Source of the DNA: Solirubrobacterales bacterium | GTDB lineage: Bacteria > Actinomycetota > Thermoleophilia > Solirubrobacterales > 70-9 | Direction: 5' to 3' | DNA length: 17,998 nucleotides | Assembly (NCBI GenBank): GCA_030835185.1 | Contig: JAUQWL010000021.1 | Location: forward strand, 1-17,998 | Shown here: positions 6,751 to 13,737 of the stretch, piece by piece | How positions within the stretch are numbered: position 1 is the first letter of the stretch | Layout of the letters: each line of letters opens with the position of its first letter | The notes under the pieces: generated by a model | Database searches by the model: none | Seen by the model: only the letters and a program-made list of their open reading frames with translations | What the model was told of the DNA's origin: nothing | Program-made: the position numbers and the translations under genes

Positions 6751-7308
6751 TCAGGATTCCCGTGAAATCTGCTTGCCGGCCACCGAGATCATGATCAGGA
6801 CCCAGCCGGTGAAGATGAAGTCGATACCGACCAGGAGGCCGATCGCCCAGTCTGCCGAGCTCGGGAAGTCGAGCAGCACCAGAAGGCCGATCAGAAACGA
6901 AAAAGCGCCGTTGATCGCCAGCCAGCCCGAGCCCGGCTCTCCGCGCTCGCGGGCGGCGACCAGCAGGCGGAAGAAGCCCATGGCGATGAAGTAGATGACC
7001 AGCACCAGGGTCAGGGTCTTGGTGCCCTCGCCCGGATCGATCAGCAGATACAGGCCGGCGACCAGAGTTGCCACGGCCCAGAGCAGCCTGACCACCAGTC
7101 GCCCGCCTTCACGAAAGCTGAAGGCCGTGCCGAACAGGAACACGGCACCGAAGAGGAGGATCCAGCCGATGAAGATCGTCACGCCCCAGGCGGCGACCGC
7201 GGGGATCAGGATCGCGATCGCTCCGAGCAGCATCAGGAGGATTCCGGCCCCCATGTACAAACCCCAGTTGATGGACAGGACGGATTTCTGGTCACTCGCT
7301 GGTTCCAT
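6751..7308 (-). CDS. DUF308/HdeD-family membrane protein
   Basis: The 185-residue product is almost entirely membrane-embedded. Hydrophobic segments lie near 17-37, 41-62, 72-91, 98-118, 129-147 and 153-176, six helices arranged as three similar pairs, which is the pattern of the DUF308/HdeD family (in E. coli HdeD is tied to acid resistance; most members have no known role). Short charged loops (SFREGGR, DPGEGTK, ARERGEPGSG) separate the pairs. ATG at 7308 is preferred; an in-frame GTG at 7317 exists. No clear ribosome site is visible, but a TAGAGT box ends 7 bases before the ATG, suggesting a leaderless message. It is the first gene of a unit with glmU and prs, and ends 16 bases before glmU. 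Confidence 0.85.
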   Translation of the reverse strand: MEPASDQKSVLSINWGLYMGAGILLMLLGAIAILIPAVAAWGVTIFIGWILLFGAVFLFGTAFSFREGGRLVVRLLWAVATLVAGLYLLIDPGEGTKTLTLVLVIYFIAMGFFRLLVAARERGEPGSGWLAINGAFSFLIGLLVLLDFPSSADWAIGLLVGIDFIFTGWVLIMISVAGKQISRES

Positions 7309-7315
7309 GCACGAC

Positions 7316-7321
7316 ACTCTA
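7316..7321 (-). promoter_or_regulatory. Candidate -10 box (TAGAGT) for the DUF308-glmU-prs unit
   Basis: TAGAGT on the minus strand ends 7 bases before the ATG at 7308, placing the predicted transcription start at the start codon. This would be the promoter of the DUF308-like, glmU and prs genes. No -35 match is seen at 16-18 bases. Confidence 0.38.
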
Positions 7322-7378
7322 ACCGCGACGCGGGAGCCGGACGCTCGCGGTGCGGCGCTGCAGGCTCCGCCCCACAGG

Positions 7379-7384
7379 TAGAGT
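7379..7384 (+). promoter_or_regulatory. Candidate -10 box (TAGAGT) for tRNA-Gln
   Basis: TAGAGT ends 11 bases before the 5' end of the tRNA, a usual place for a -10 box of a tRNA gene with a very short leader. No convincing -35 box lies upstream. Confidence 0.35.
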
Positions 7385-7395
7385 CACCGGTCCGT

Positions 7396-7468
7396 TCCGG
7401 GGTGGGGTAACTGGCTAACCCACCGGGTTTTGGTCCCGGTAATGGAGGTTCGAGTCCTCCCCCCGGAG
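7396..7468 (+). tRNA. trnQ: tRNA-Gln, anticodon TTG
   Basis: A complete cloverleaf of 73 bases including the discriminator. The acceptor stem TCCGGGG (7396-7402) pairs fully with CCCCGGA (7461-7467). The D arm is GGGT/ACCC with loop AACTGGCTA. The anticodon stem CCGGG/CCCGG (7423-7427, 7435-7439) encloses TTTTGGT, giving anticodon TTG (7430-7432), which reads CAA. The variable loop is TAAT, and the T arm GGAGG/CCTCC encloses TTCGAGT. The discriminator is G7468. The CCA end is not encoded, so it must be added by the CCA-adding enzyme. It lies between the divergent starts of the DUF308-like gene and the secreted hydrolase. Confidence 0.96.
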
Positions 7469-7575
7469 TGCCGCCGGTTTTCCGCCGCAACACATCGGTC
7501 GTATGGGGGTTTGTAGGGTTACGCCGAGGGGCGGTGAGTGCCGTCCGTGCGAACCACGAGAGGAAACGGAATTTC

Positions 7576-9963
7576 ATGCGCAAGCTCGCAGTACTGGTCG
7601 CCAGCCTGGCGACACTGATTCTCGCTCCGGCGGCCAACGCTTCGATCCCCTCGGTGATGGGCGGAGATGTTCAGTGCGCCACCGTGACGAGCGAAGGGAA
7701 CATCGGAAGCGGTGATGTCGTGACCGGCACCTTCGGACAGCGCTGGTGTGGATCGCTGCCGGCCGCTGCCACCACTGTGCTCGACGGTCCGCTGCCCACG
7801 GTTCGCAGCACGGTCAAGACCTTCGACGGCGTACCGCTCGACGTCAACGTCGCCTTTCCTCCGGACCCCGCCCCCGCATCCGACACGAAATGGCCGGTCG
7901 TCGGCATGTACCACGGATACGGCGGCAGCAAGATGAACTTCCGCGACATGCAGCGCTGGCTCAACAAGGGCTACGCCGTCTATTCCGTGACCAACCGAGG
8001 TGGCGGTGAGTCCTGCAAGAGCCAGGGCTCGCTCGATGCCGACCCGGCCGGCTGTGCCAATGGCTACGTGCACCTGATGGACCCTCGCTTCGAAGTCCGG
8101 GACACGCAGCTTTTCCTCGGCAGGCTCGTCGATGACGGCGTGATCGACCCGAACAGGATCGCCGCCTGGGGCGGTTCCTACGGCGGCAGCGAGTCGATGC
8201 AGCTCGCGGTGCTGAAGGATCGGGTGATGATGCCCGACGGCTCGCTGGTTCCGTGGAAGAGCCCGAACGGTACCCCGATGAGCCTCGCCGTCGCCACACC
8301 GAGCGTTCCCTGGACCGACCTGATCCAGTCACTGGCACCGAACGGTGACACCTTCGACTACCTCGAGGACGGCAGCTTCACCGGTGTCGGCGGTGTGATG
8401 AAGGAGTCCTACGTCAACGGCCTCTATGTCTCCAGGCGTACAGCCCCGACCGGATCCGACCCGAGTGCCGATCTCGGCGGCTGGAAGGCGCTGCTGGACG
8501 CCGGCGAGCCCTATACAGGAGCCGCCAGCCAGGCGATGTTCGACGAGATCACCAACTACCACTCGTCCTATTACGTGGACCACAGCCAGGCACCGGCGCC
8601 GATGATGATGGCGAGCGGCTTCACCGACGATCTGTTCCCGGTCGACGAGGTGATCCGGTTCTGGAACCGCACCCGTGCTCAGTACCCGGACGCTCCGATG
8701 AGCATTTTCGCCGGATCGTTCGGCCACGCTCGCGGCCAGAACCAGGCCAACGTTGCCGGTGCGCTCAAAGCCCTCGAGGACACCTGGGTGGACCATTACC
8801 TGAAGGGAACGGGTCCGCAGCCGCCCTCCGAGATCACCGCCTATACCCAGACCTGCCCCAACAGCAGCCCCGGCGGCGGCCCTTACACCGCTACTGACTG
8901 GGCCTCGTTGGCTCCGGGGGAGATCGTGAAGAAGTTTGGCGCGAAGAAGACGATCTCGCCCGACGGTGGAGACCCGGCCATAGGGTTGCTCTTCAACCCA
9001 CTGACCGCGGGTACGACCGGCCCCTCGACGGATTCGACCGCCTGTTCCACGGCATCGGATGCGGTCGAACCCGGCACGGTCGTCTACGACACCGCCCCGG
9101 CAGGAGCCACGGCGTCGGGGAACCCGACCGCCGGCTACACGGTGATGGGCTCGGCCACGGTGATTGCGAAGATCTCGGTCCCCAATGGGACGGAGTCGCA
9201 GATCATGGCCCGCCTGCTCGACCTCGACGGCGCCGGAAACAAGATGCTGGTCGCCCGCGGAAGCTGGCGTCCGAAGAAGTCCGGCTTCCAGGTCTTCCAG
9301 CTCCACCCCGGGGCCTGGAAGGTCGAAGAGGGCCACAGCCTGAGGCTGGAGCTGCTGCCGCGCGACGCGGCTCAGGATCCGCCAGCCATCCTCAACAACT
9401 ACTCACGCCCGTCCAACGATCAGCAGCCGGTGAAGATCGAGAAGCTCGAGTTGCGGATCCCGACCGTCGAAGAGCCGGGTGCGCTCGGTGGTCTGGTCAA
9501 GGCTCCGGCGAAGAAGGTGCTGCCTGCTCGCGCCGACGCCGCCCTGGCCCCCGGCTACGAGGCGATCGGGTCGCGGACGCTGAAGAACTATGCGGCGCAG
9601 TACGCCGTCAACCCGAAGCTCAGGGGCAAGGGCAAGGCGAAGGGCAAGACGGTGAAGGTCAAGGTCACCTGCGCCTCCTCGGCCGACTCCTGCAAGAAGT
9701 CGAAGATCGTGCTCAAGGGCAAGGGTCGGACAATTGCAAGGGGCAAGGGCATCTCGGTAGCTCCGGGCAAGACCAGGACGGTGAGGCTCAAGCTGACCGG
9801 CAAGGGCCGCAAGCTGATGCGTGACCGCAAGAAGGTTGTTCGCAAGGACGGCCGCAGGAAGGTCCGCAAGATCAGTGGCGTCCGCAAGATAAGGACAAAG
9901 GTCGTGATCAACGGCAGGAAGTCCGGCAAGCTGGTCGTCAAGCGGGTCGGCAAGGTGCGATAG
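7576..9963 (+). CDS. Secreted S15/CocE-NonD-type alpha/beta hydrolase with a basic C-terminal module
   Basis: A 795-residue exported protein. Residues 1-22 are a signal peptide (MRKLAVLVASLATLILAPAA, then NA before the likely cut). Residues about 70-410 form an alpha/beta hydrolase domain of the X-Pro dipeptidyl-peptidase/CocE type. The nucleophile is S201 in AAWGGSYGGSES, the acid is in SGFTDDLFP (D351 or D352) and the histidine is H384 in GSFGHARG. Residues about 410-670 look like the beta-rich C-terminal domain of S15 enzymes (LHPGAWKVEEGHSLRLELLP). Residues 682-795 are a separate module with about 44 Lys/Arg and only 3 acidic residues, plus cysteines C699 and C706. The substrate (peptide, ester or amide) cannot be told. 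The ATG has GGAA 5 bases upstream. It converges with the PucR-type gene and resembles the small secreted protein at 15284-15733 in its tail. Confidence 0.85.
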   Translation: MRKLAVLVASLATLILAPAANASIPSVMGGDVQCATVTSEGNIGSGDVVTGTFGQRWCGSLPAAATTVLDGPLPTVRSTVKTFDGVPLDVNVAFPPDPAPASDTKWPVVGMYHGYGGSKMNFRDMQRWLNKGYAVYSVTNRGGGESCKSQGSLDADPAGCANGYVHLMDPRFEVRDTQLFLGRLVDDGVIDPNRIAAWGGSYGGSESMQLAVLKDRVMMPDGSLVPWKSPNGTPMSLAVATPSVPWTDLIQSLAPNGDTFDYLEDGSFTGVGGVMKESYVNGLYVSRRTAPTGSDPSADLGGWKALLDAGEPYTGAASQAMFDEITNYHSSYYVDHSQAPAPMMMASGFTDDLFPVDEVIRFWNRTRAQYPDAPMSIFAGSFGHARGQNQANVAGALKALEDTWVDHYLKGTGPQPPSEITAYTQTCPNSSPGGGPYTATDWASLAPGEIVKKFGAKKTISPDGGDPAIGLLFNPLTAGTTGPSTDSTACSTASDAVEPGTVVYDTAPAGATASGNPTAGYTVMGSATVIAKISVPNGTESQIMARLLDLDGAGNKMLVARGSWRPKKSGFQVFQLHPGAWKVEEGHSLRLELLPRDAAQDPPAILNNYSRPSNDQQPVKIEKLELRIPTVEEPGALGGLVKAPAKKVLPARADAALAPGYEAIGSRTLKNYAAQYAVNPKLRGKGKAKGKTVKVKVTCASSADSCKKSKIVLKGKGRTIARGKGISVAPGKTRTVRLKLTGKGRKLMRDRKKVVRKDGRRKVRKISGVRKIRTKVVINGRKSGKLVVKRVGKVR

Positions 9964-9982
9964 TCCGCAGGCGGTCAGGCCA

Positions 9983-10009
9983 GGGCACCCGGTTGCCCGC
10001 CCGCCGGGC
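9983..10009. terminator. GC-rich hairpins between convergent genes
   Basis: GGGCA (9983-9987) pairs with TGCCC (9994-9998), and GCCC (9999-10002) with GGGC (10006-10009), giving two short adjacent stems in the 49-base gap between the hydrolase stop and the PucR-type stop. No T-run follows on either strand. It is a reasonable but weak two-way stop signal. Confidence 0.3.
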
Positions 10010-10012
10010 CCG

Positions 10013-11185
10013 TCAGGTCTGCTTGCGCTCGCGCGAGCGGCCCCGGGGCGAGGCGATGCCGAGAACGCGCATCGACTTGATGCCGAGTCCGAGTCGTTCC
10101 CTGCCTTCGGTCGCGGTCGCGTCATGGCCGCTGAGGTCGCGGACCCGCTCGAGGCGGTAGCGGATCGTGTGCCGGTGGGTGAACATCTTTTTCGCCGTGG
10201 CCGGGACGTTCGCGTCGCTGTCGAGGTACGTCTCGACCGTAGCCACCAGGTCGGTCTCATACTGCTCGTCATAGGCGACCAGCGGTTCGACCGTTTCCGA
10301 GTAGAAGCTGTGAAGCTCTTCGCTGGAGGTGCCGAGCAGGAGGCGGTAGGCACCGGTGTCTTCGAAGGCGATCGGGGAACGGTCCTCCGCCACGCCGACG
10401 TTGAGCGCCAGATGGGCCTCGCGGACGGCCCGCTCGAACTCACCGGGGTCGGTCGCGTGGCGCGACCTCGAGATGGTGACGGACAGGCCCCCGAGTGAGC
10501 GGGGAAGCTCGCGCTCGAGTGCCCCCTCCACCTTGAGCAGCCTCTCTTCATCTGCCGCCGGAACGAGGACCCCGACGATCGCGCCCTGCTCGACATCAGC
10601 CATCGCGGCGACCGATCCCGGGGCGACGGCCCGGATCGTGCGACCGGTGAGGTCGACCACACGGGAACGCCAGTCGCCCTCGCGGGCGGAACCGGAGTGA
10701 GCCCTCACCATCAGCACTCCGCCACCGCGGGTGAGGTCGCAGCCGACCTCGGACGCGCGCTCGAGCAGGTCGTCCCCGTCGGACAGCGAACCGCCGATCA
10801 GGTCCCGGACGAGATCGGCCACGGCCCCTTCGTTGCCCCATTCGGCCGACCGGGCCCGCTCGACCTCGAGGGCGCCGATCGCGGTGAGGATCTCGATCGA
10901 GGCTTCATCCTCGGGCTCGCCGACCAGGCGCGCCTCACCGACCGCCTCCTCCCCGATCTTGAGTTGGATCACCGACACCCCCTTGCCGCCCTCCGTCAGG
11001 CGCTTCTCCTGCTCGCGCGTGGCGCCCGCCACCGCGAGCACGATTCCCGAGCGGTCGATGAAGGCGACCGGCGATCCGAACACATCCGCAGCGGCACGAG
11101 CCAGGCCGGGCAGGCCGCGACCGGCCGCTACGGGCGCGGCGAAGGCGGCGGGGCCGGCCACCTTCTTCGCCGCGCGCCGGCTCAC
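10013..11185 (-). CDS. PucR-family transcriptional regulator (C-terminal HTH)
   Basis: The 390-residue product has the CdaR/PucR layout. Residues about 25-110 resemble a GAF-like sensor (ARAAADVFGSPVAFIDRSG and following). Residues about 150-275 match the degenerate GGDEF-like CdaR domain (GGVLMVRAHSG, GAIVGVLVPAADEERLL, REAHLALNVG). Residues about 310-376 are the PucR helix-turn-helix (VETYLDSDANVPATAKKMF, then THRHTIRYRLERVRDLSG). Such proteins are cytosolic DNA-binding activators or repressors. The GTG at 11185 overlaps the TGA of the upstream small membrane protein gene (GTGA), so they are translationally coupled. A longer open frame to 11320 is shadow sequence. Targets cannot be read from the sequence; it is the last gene of a long minus-strand cluster and converges with the secreted hydrolase. 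Confidence 0.88.
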   Translation of the reverse strand: MSRRAAKKVAGPAAFAAPVAAGRGLPGLARAAADVFGSPVAFIDRSGIVLAVAGATREQEKRLTEGGKGVSVIQLKIGEEAVGEARLVGEPEDEASIEILTAIGALEVERARSAEWGNEGAVADLVRDLIGGSLSDGDDLLERASEVGCDLTRGGGVLMVRAHSGSAREGDWRSRVVDLTGRTIRAVAPGSVAAMADVEQGAIVGVLVPAADEERLLKVEGALERELPRSLGGLSVTISRSRHATDPGEFERAVREAHLALNVGVAEDRSPIAFEDTGAYRLLLGTSSEELHSFYSETVEPLVAYDEQYETDLVATVETYLDSDANVPATAKKMFTHRHTIRYRLERVRDLSGHDATATEGRERLGLGIKSMRVLGIASPRGRSRERKQT

Positions 11186-11430
11186 CCGGTCGACCAGGGG
11201 AAGATGCCGGAGATGTCGTTGGAGAAGAAGACGTAGGCGAGGCCCGCGACGATTCCGATCGTCACCAGGGTGCCGAAGATGAAGAGGGAGAGAAAGCCGG
11301 CCGCCATCTTCTCGGGCCAACGGCCGTAGGCGCTCAGCGAGGGAATCAGGATCAGGCCGACGAAAGCGGCCAGGCTGACCACCGTGGCCGCACCGAAGAG
11401 GATGGCATTGGTCGAGATTCCTTGAAGCAT
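11182..11430 (-). CDS. Small two-helix membrane protein of unknown function
   Basis: An 82-residue product with two hydrophobic segments (about 8-30 and 43-69) joined by a short polar loop SAYGRWPEK, and a short tail NDISGIFPWSTG. I do not recognise the family and see no catalytic residues. It starts with ATG 4 bases after the stop of the DedA-PAP2 gene and its TGA overlaps the GTG of the PucR-type gene, so it is locked between the two in translation. That context suggests a role with the membrane enzyme or as a membrane partner of the regulator, but this is inference. Its reality is supported by the exact packing at both ends. Confidence 0.8.
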   Translation of the reverse strand: MLQGISTNAILFGAATVVSLAAFVGLILIPSLSAYGRWPEKMAAGFLSLFIFGTLVTIGIVAGLAYVFFSNDISGIFPWSTG

Positions 11431-11434
11431 CTGC

Positions 11435-12907
11435 TCAATTTTTGCGCAACTGGGTGACGATCAGGGCTGCGGCCGAGAAAAATGCGAACCAGAAGACCCC
11501 GAGAGCCCAGCCGGAAGTGACGTCGCTGAGGTAGTGGACACCCAGGTAGACGCGGCTGAGGCCGACCAGTGCGGTCATCGCCAGCCCGGCCAGGACGAGC
11601 GCCGTACCGCGGGTCATGTCGGGGCGGATGCGAACCGCGATCGTCACCGCCAGCCAGGTATAGAAGACCGAGTGGGCCGCGTGGCCGCTCGGCCACGAGA
11701 AGCTGTTGACACTCACCAGCCCACCCTCCGGACGTGGACGGGCGATCTCATCCTTGAAGGTATCGACACCGATCACGATCGCAATCGACGAAAGCAGAAG
11801 CACTGCGACATCAGCCCAGCGCCGGTTGACGGCGAGCACCGCCGCAGTGACCAGCACGGCCGGCAGCAGGACGGCCGTGGAACCCAGCCAGGTGAATACC
11901 TTCATGACTTCGGTCAGCCAGTCGGTGCGCAACGCACCGGCGATGTCGAAGGCCTCGAGGTCTCCGGGCGTCGGTCCGCCGTCGCCGCTGAAGACCTGGG
12001 CGAAGGCGATGAAGATGAACGAAGAGACCGCCAGGATGGCGGCGAGGGTCGTGAACTCGAGGCCGAAGCTGCCGCCCGGAGTGAGCCGGTCGCCCAGAAA
12101 CCGCAACTGCGGCCGGAGACGCCGCCCGAGTCTGGCCAGGGGTCTGGTCAGACGATGCCCGTCCATCCACCTCACCGTGGCCACCCGGTTTTCCGGAACC
12201 CTGAAGAAACGGAAGCTGACGACCGCGGTGACGCTGACCGCGATCACGGTGCCGAGGATTACCGCGACCAGTCCGGCGTATTCAGCCGCCGAGTCGATAC
12301 TGCGGGCGAAGATGTAACCGAGAATGATGTTGCTGGTTACCTGCAGACCGGAGCCGAGGATGCTGTACGGGACGAATCCGCGGTAGCCCATACCCGAGGT
12401 GCCGGCAACGAAAGGCGCCAGGGCGCGGACGATGCCGACAAAACGGCCGATCAGGACCGTCTTGCCGCCGTGCCTGTCGAAGTACGCCTCGACCTGCTCG
12501 AAGCGCTCCCGGCTGATGCTCAACTTCGGTCCGTGACGGAGCACGAAACCCCGTCCCAGCTTGCGGCCCAGCATGAAGCTGAAGCTGTCGCCGAGGAACG
12601 CCATCGACCAGGCGATCGCGATCAGCAGGAAGAGGTTGATCACGTCGAGGCCGGCGACGGCACCGCCGACGATCATCGCGGTCTCACCCGGAACGAGCAG
12701 CCCGACAAAAGCCCCGGTCTCGAGGAACGCCAGCAGCCCGACGATCAGGTAGGTCCAGTTGCCGAGCAGGTTGGCGAAGTCGTCGAGCAACTGCTGGAGA
12801 TCGAATTCGGGGAAAAAACGCCTGTAGGCCAGGTAGAGCGCGGTGCCGGCCACCAGAAGGCAGGCCAGCGCCATCAGCTTGCCGCGGCGGGATTCGGGAA
12901 CCCTCAA
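11435..12907 (-). CDS. DedA - PAP2 phosphatase fusion membrane protein
   Basis: A 490-residue polytopic membrane protein with two fused domains. Residues about 10-235 are DedA/VTT type: FLETGAFVGLLVPGE (61-75) and GRFVGIVRALAPFVAG (154-169), with about six hydrophobic segments. DedA proteins include polyprenyl-phosphate flippases. A basic linker (about 236-275) follows. Residues about 280-490 are a type-2 phosphatidic acid phosphatase with the full triad: K385 to P393 (KX6RP), PSGH 406-409, and SR-X5-H-X3-D with S451, R452, H458 and D462. PAP2 members of this kind include undecaprenyl-pyrophosphate phosphatases. A joined carrier-lipid phosphatase and flippase is a good hypothesis, though phosphatidate or phosphatidylglycerol phosphate are other substrates. 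The TTG start overlaps the ispE stop (TTGA) and has GGAGGAG 7 bases upstream. Confidence 0.9.
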   Translation of the reverse strand: MRVPESRRGKLMALACLLVAGTALYLAYRRFFPEFDLQQLLDDFANLLGNWTYLIVGLLAFLETGAFVGLLVPGETAMIVGGAVAGLDVINLFLLIAIAWSMAFLGDSFSFMLGRKLGRGFVLRHGPKLSISRERFEQVEAYFDRHGGKTVLIGRFVGIVRALAPFVAGTSGMGYRGFVPYSILGSGLQVTSNIILGYIFARSIDSAAEYAGLVAVILGTVIAVSVTAVVSFRFFRVPENRVATVRWMDGHRLTRPLARLGRRLRPQLRFLGDRLTPGGSFGLEFTTLAAILAVSSFIFIAFAQVFSGDGGPTPGDLEAFDIAGALRTDWLTEVMKVFTWLGSTAVLLPAVLVTAAVLAVNRRWADVAVLLLSSIAIVIGVDTFKDEIARPRPEGGLVSVNSFSWPSGHAAHSVFYTWLAVTIAVRIRPDMTRGTALVLAGLAMTALVGLSRVYLGVHYLSDVTSGWALGVFWFAFFSAAALIVTQLRKN

Positions 12908-13734
12908 AGTCCGACTCCTCCGCGGCAGACGATCGCCCCGGGACCGATTTCTGCGGCAACCGACTCGGCCGCCCCGCGGTCGGGGCAGATCCCGAAGACG
13001 GTGGGTCCGCTGCCGGTCATGCCGACGAATCCGGCTCCGGCGAATGCGAGCCTGTCCATCGCCGGGCCGATGCCCGGCTCGAGGGACATCGCGGCGGCTT
13101 CGAGGTCGTTCATCAGCAGACCGGGATACGACAGCGGCGAAACACCGTTGGAAGCGACGGCCCAGATACGGCCCGCGATCTCTTCCAGCTCATCCGGCGA
13201 TCGACCGCTGCCCAGCCGGTCGGCCTCGGCGAAGACCTCGGCCGTGGAGAGCCCGCGTTCGAACGGCAGCAGCACCAGCCAGTGTTCAGCCGGCTCCGGC
13301 AACGACGTCATCGTCTGGCCGACCCCCCGGACCAGGCAGGTCATCGGGTCGAGTTGGGAAGGAACGTCGGCTCCGAGCAGCGCGGCGATGCCGGCGAGAT
13401 CCTCGACTTCGCCACCGCCCAGCCTCAGGACCGCGGCGGCGTCAGCGCTACCGCCTCCCAGTCCCGCGGCGACCGGGATGCGCTTCTCGATCTCGATGCG
13501 GACCGGGTCGGCGTTCCACCCCTCCGAGCGCAGGAGGCGGAGCGCCTTGGTGGCGAGGTTCTCCCCCGGCACCCCGTCGCAGACCACCTCGTCGCGGTCG
13601 GACGGCGCGACCGAGATCAGATCGTGGAGGGAGAGTGGCTCGAAGATCGAGGCCAGATCGTGGTAACCGTCGGGGCGACGCCGGCCCACGTAGAGGCAGA
13701 GGTTGAGTTTGGCTGGCGCTCTGTGGGTGACCAA
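12904..13734 (-). CDS. ispE: 4-diphosphocytidyl-2-C-methyl-D-erythritol kinase
   Basis: IspE phosphorylates CDP-methylerythritol in the MEP pathway to IPP and DMAPP, the units for menaquinone, carotenoids and the polyprenyl carrier lipid. The 276-residue product is a GHMP kinase: PAKLNL (7-12) with the catalytic-type Lys K9, DGYH (22-25), the ATP loop PVAAGLGGGSADAAA (87-101), GADVP with the catalytic Asp D123, and the C-terminal MTGSGPTVFG loop. The TTG start is 3 bases after the rsmA stop (GGAT about 9 bases upstream), and the stop overlaps the start of the DedA-PAP2 gene. The rsmA-ispE neighbourhood is widely conserved in Gram-positive bacteria. Confidence 0.95.
   Translation of the reverse strand: MVTHRAPAKLNLCLYVGRRRPDGYHDLASIFEPLSLHDLISVAPSDRDEVVCDGVPGENLATKALRLLRSEGWNADPVRIEIEKRIPVAAGLGGGSADAAAVLRLGGGEVEDLAGIAALLGADVPSQLDPMTCLVRGVGQTMTSLPEPAEHWLVLLPFERGLSTAEVFAEADRLGSGRSPDELEEIAGRIWAVASNGVSPLSYPGLLMNDLEAAAMSLEPGIGPAMDRLAFAGAGFVGMTGSGPTVFGICPDRGAAESVAAEIGPGAIVCRGGVGL
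12915..12921 (-). promoter_or_regulatory. Strong ribosome binding site for the DedA-PAP2 gene
   Basis: GGAGGAG on the minus strand, inside the end of ispE, lies 7 bases before the TTG that overlaps the ispE TGA. It supports the TTG start and suggests robust re-initiation rather than weak coupling. Confidence 0.65.
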
Positions 13735-13737
13735 GGT

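Noticed and set aside
7396..7468. tRNA-Gln as an integration site for a mobile island carrying the hydrolase gene
   Set aside because: No integrase, no repeat of the tRNA 3' end seen elsewhere in the window, and no border signal.
9619..9963. Basic tail of the hydrolase as a histone-like DNA-binding domain
   Set aside because: It is behind a signal peptide and has a beta-strand pattern with a Cys pair, unlike the Ala/Pro/Lys helical tails of histone-like proteins.
11186..11320. N-terminal extension of the PucR-type frame
   Set aside because: It lies within the small membrane protein gene and shows His/Arg/Leu-rich shadow sequence; the overlapping GTG explains the start better.
11534..13666. 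A 710-codon open frame on the plus strand opposite the DedA-PAP2 and ispE genes
   Set aside because: The minus-strand genes carry complete family motifs and tight packing. GC-rich codon bias keeps the opposite frame open, and its product is a stop-free string of charged residues with no domain.
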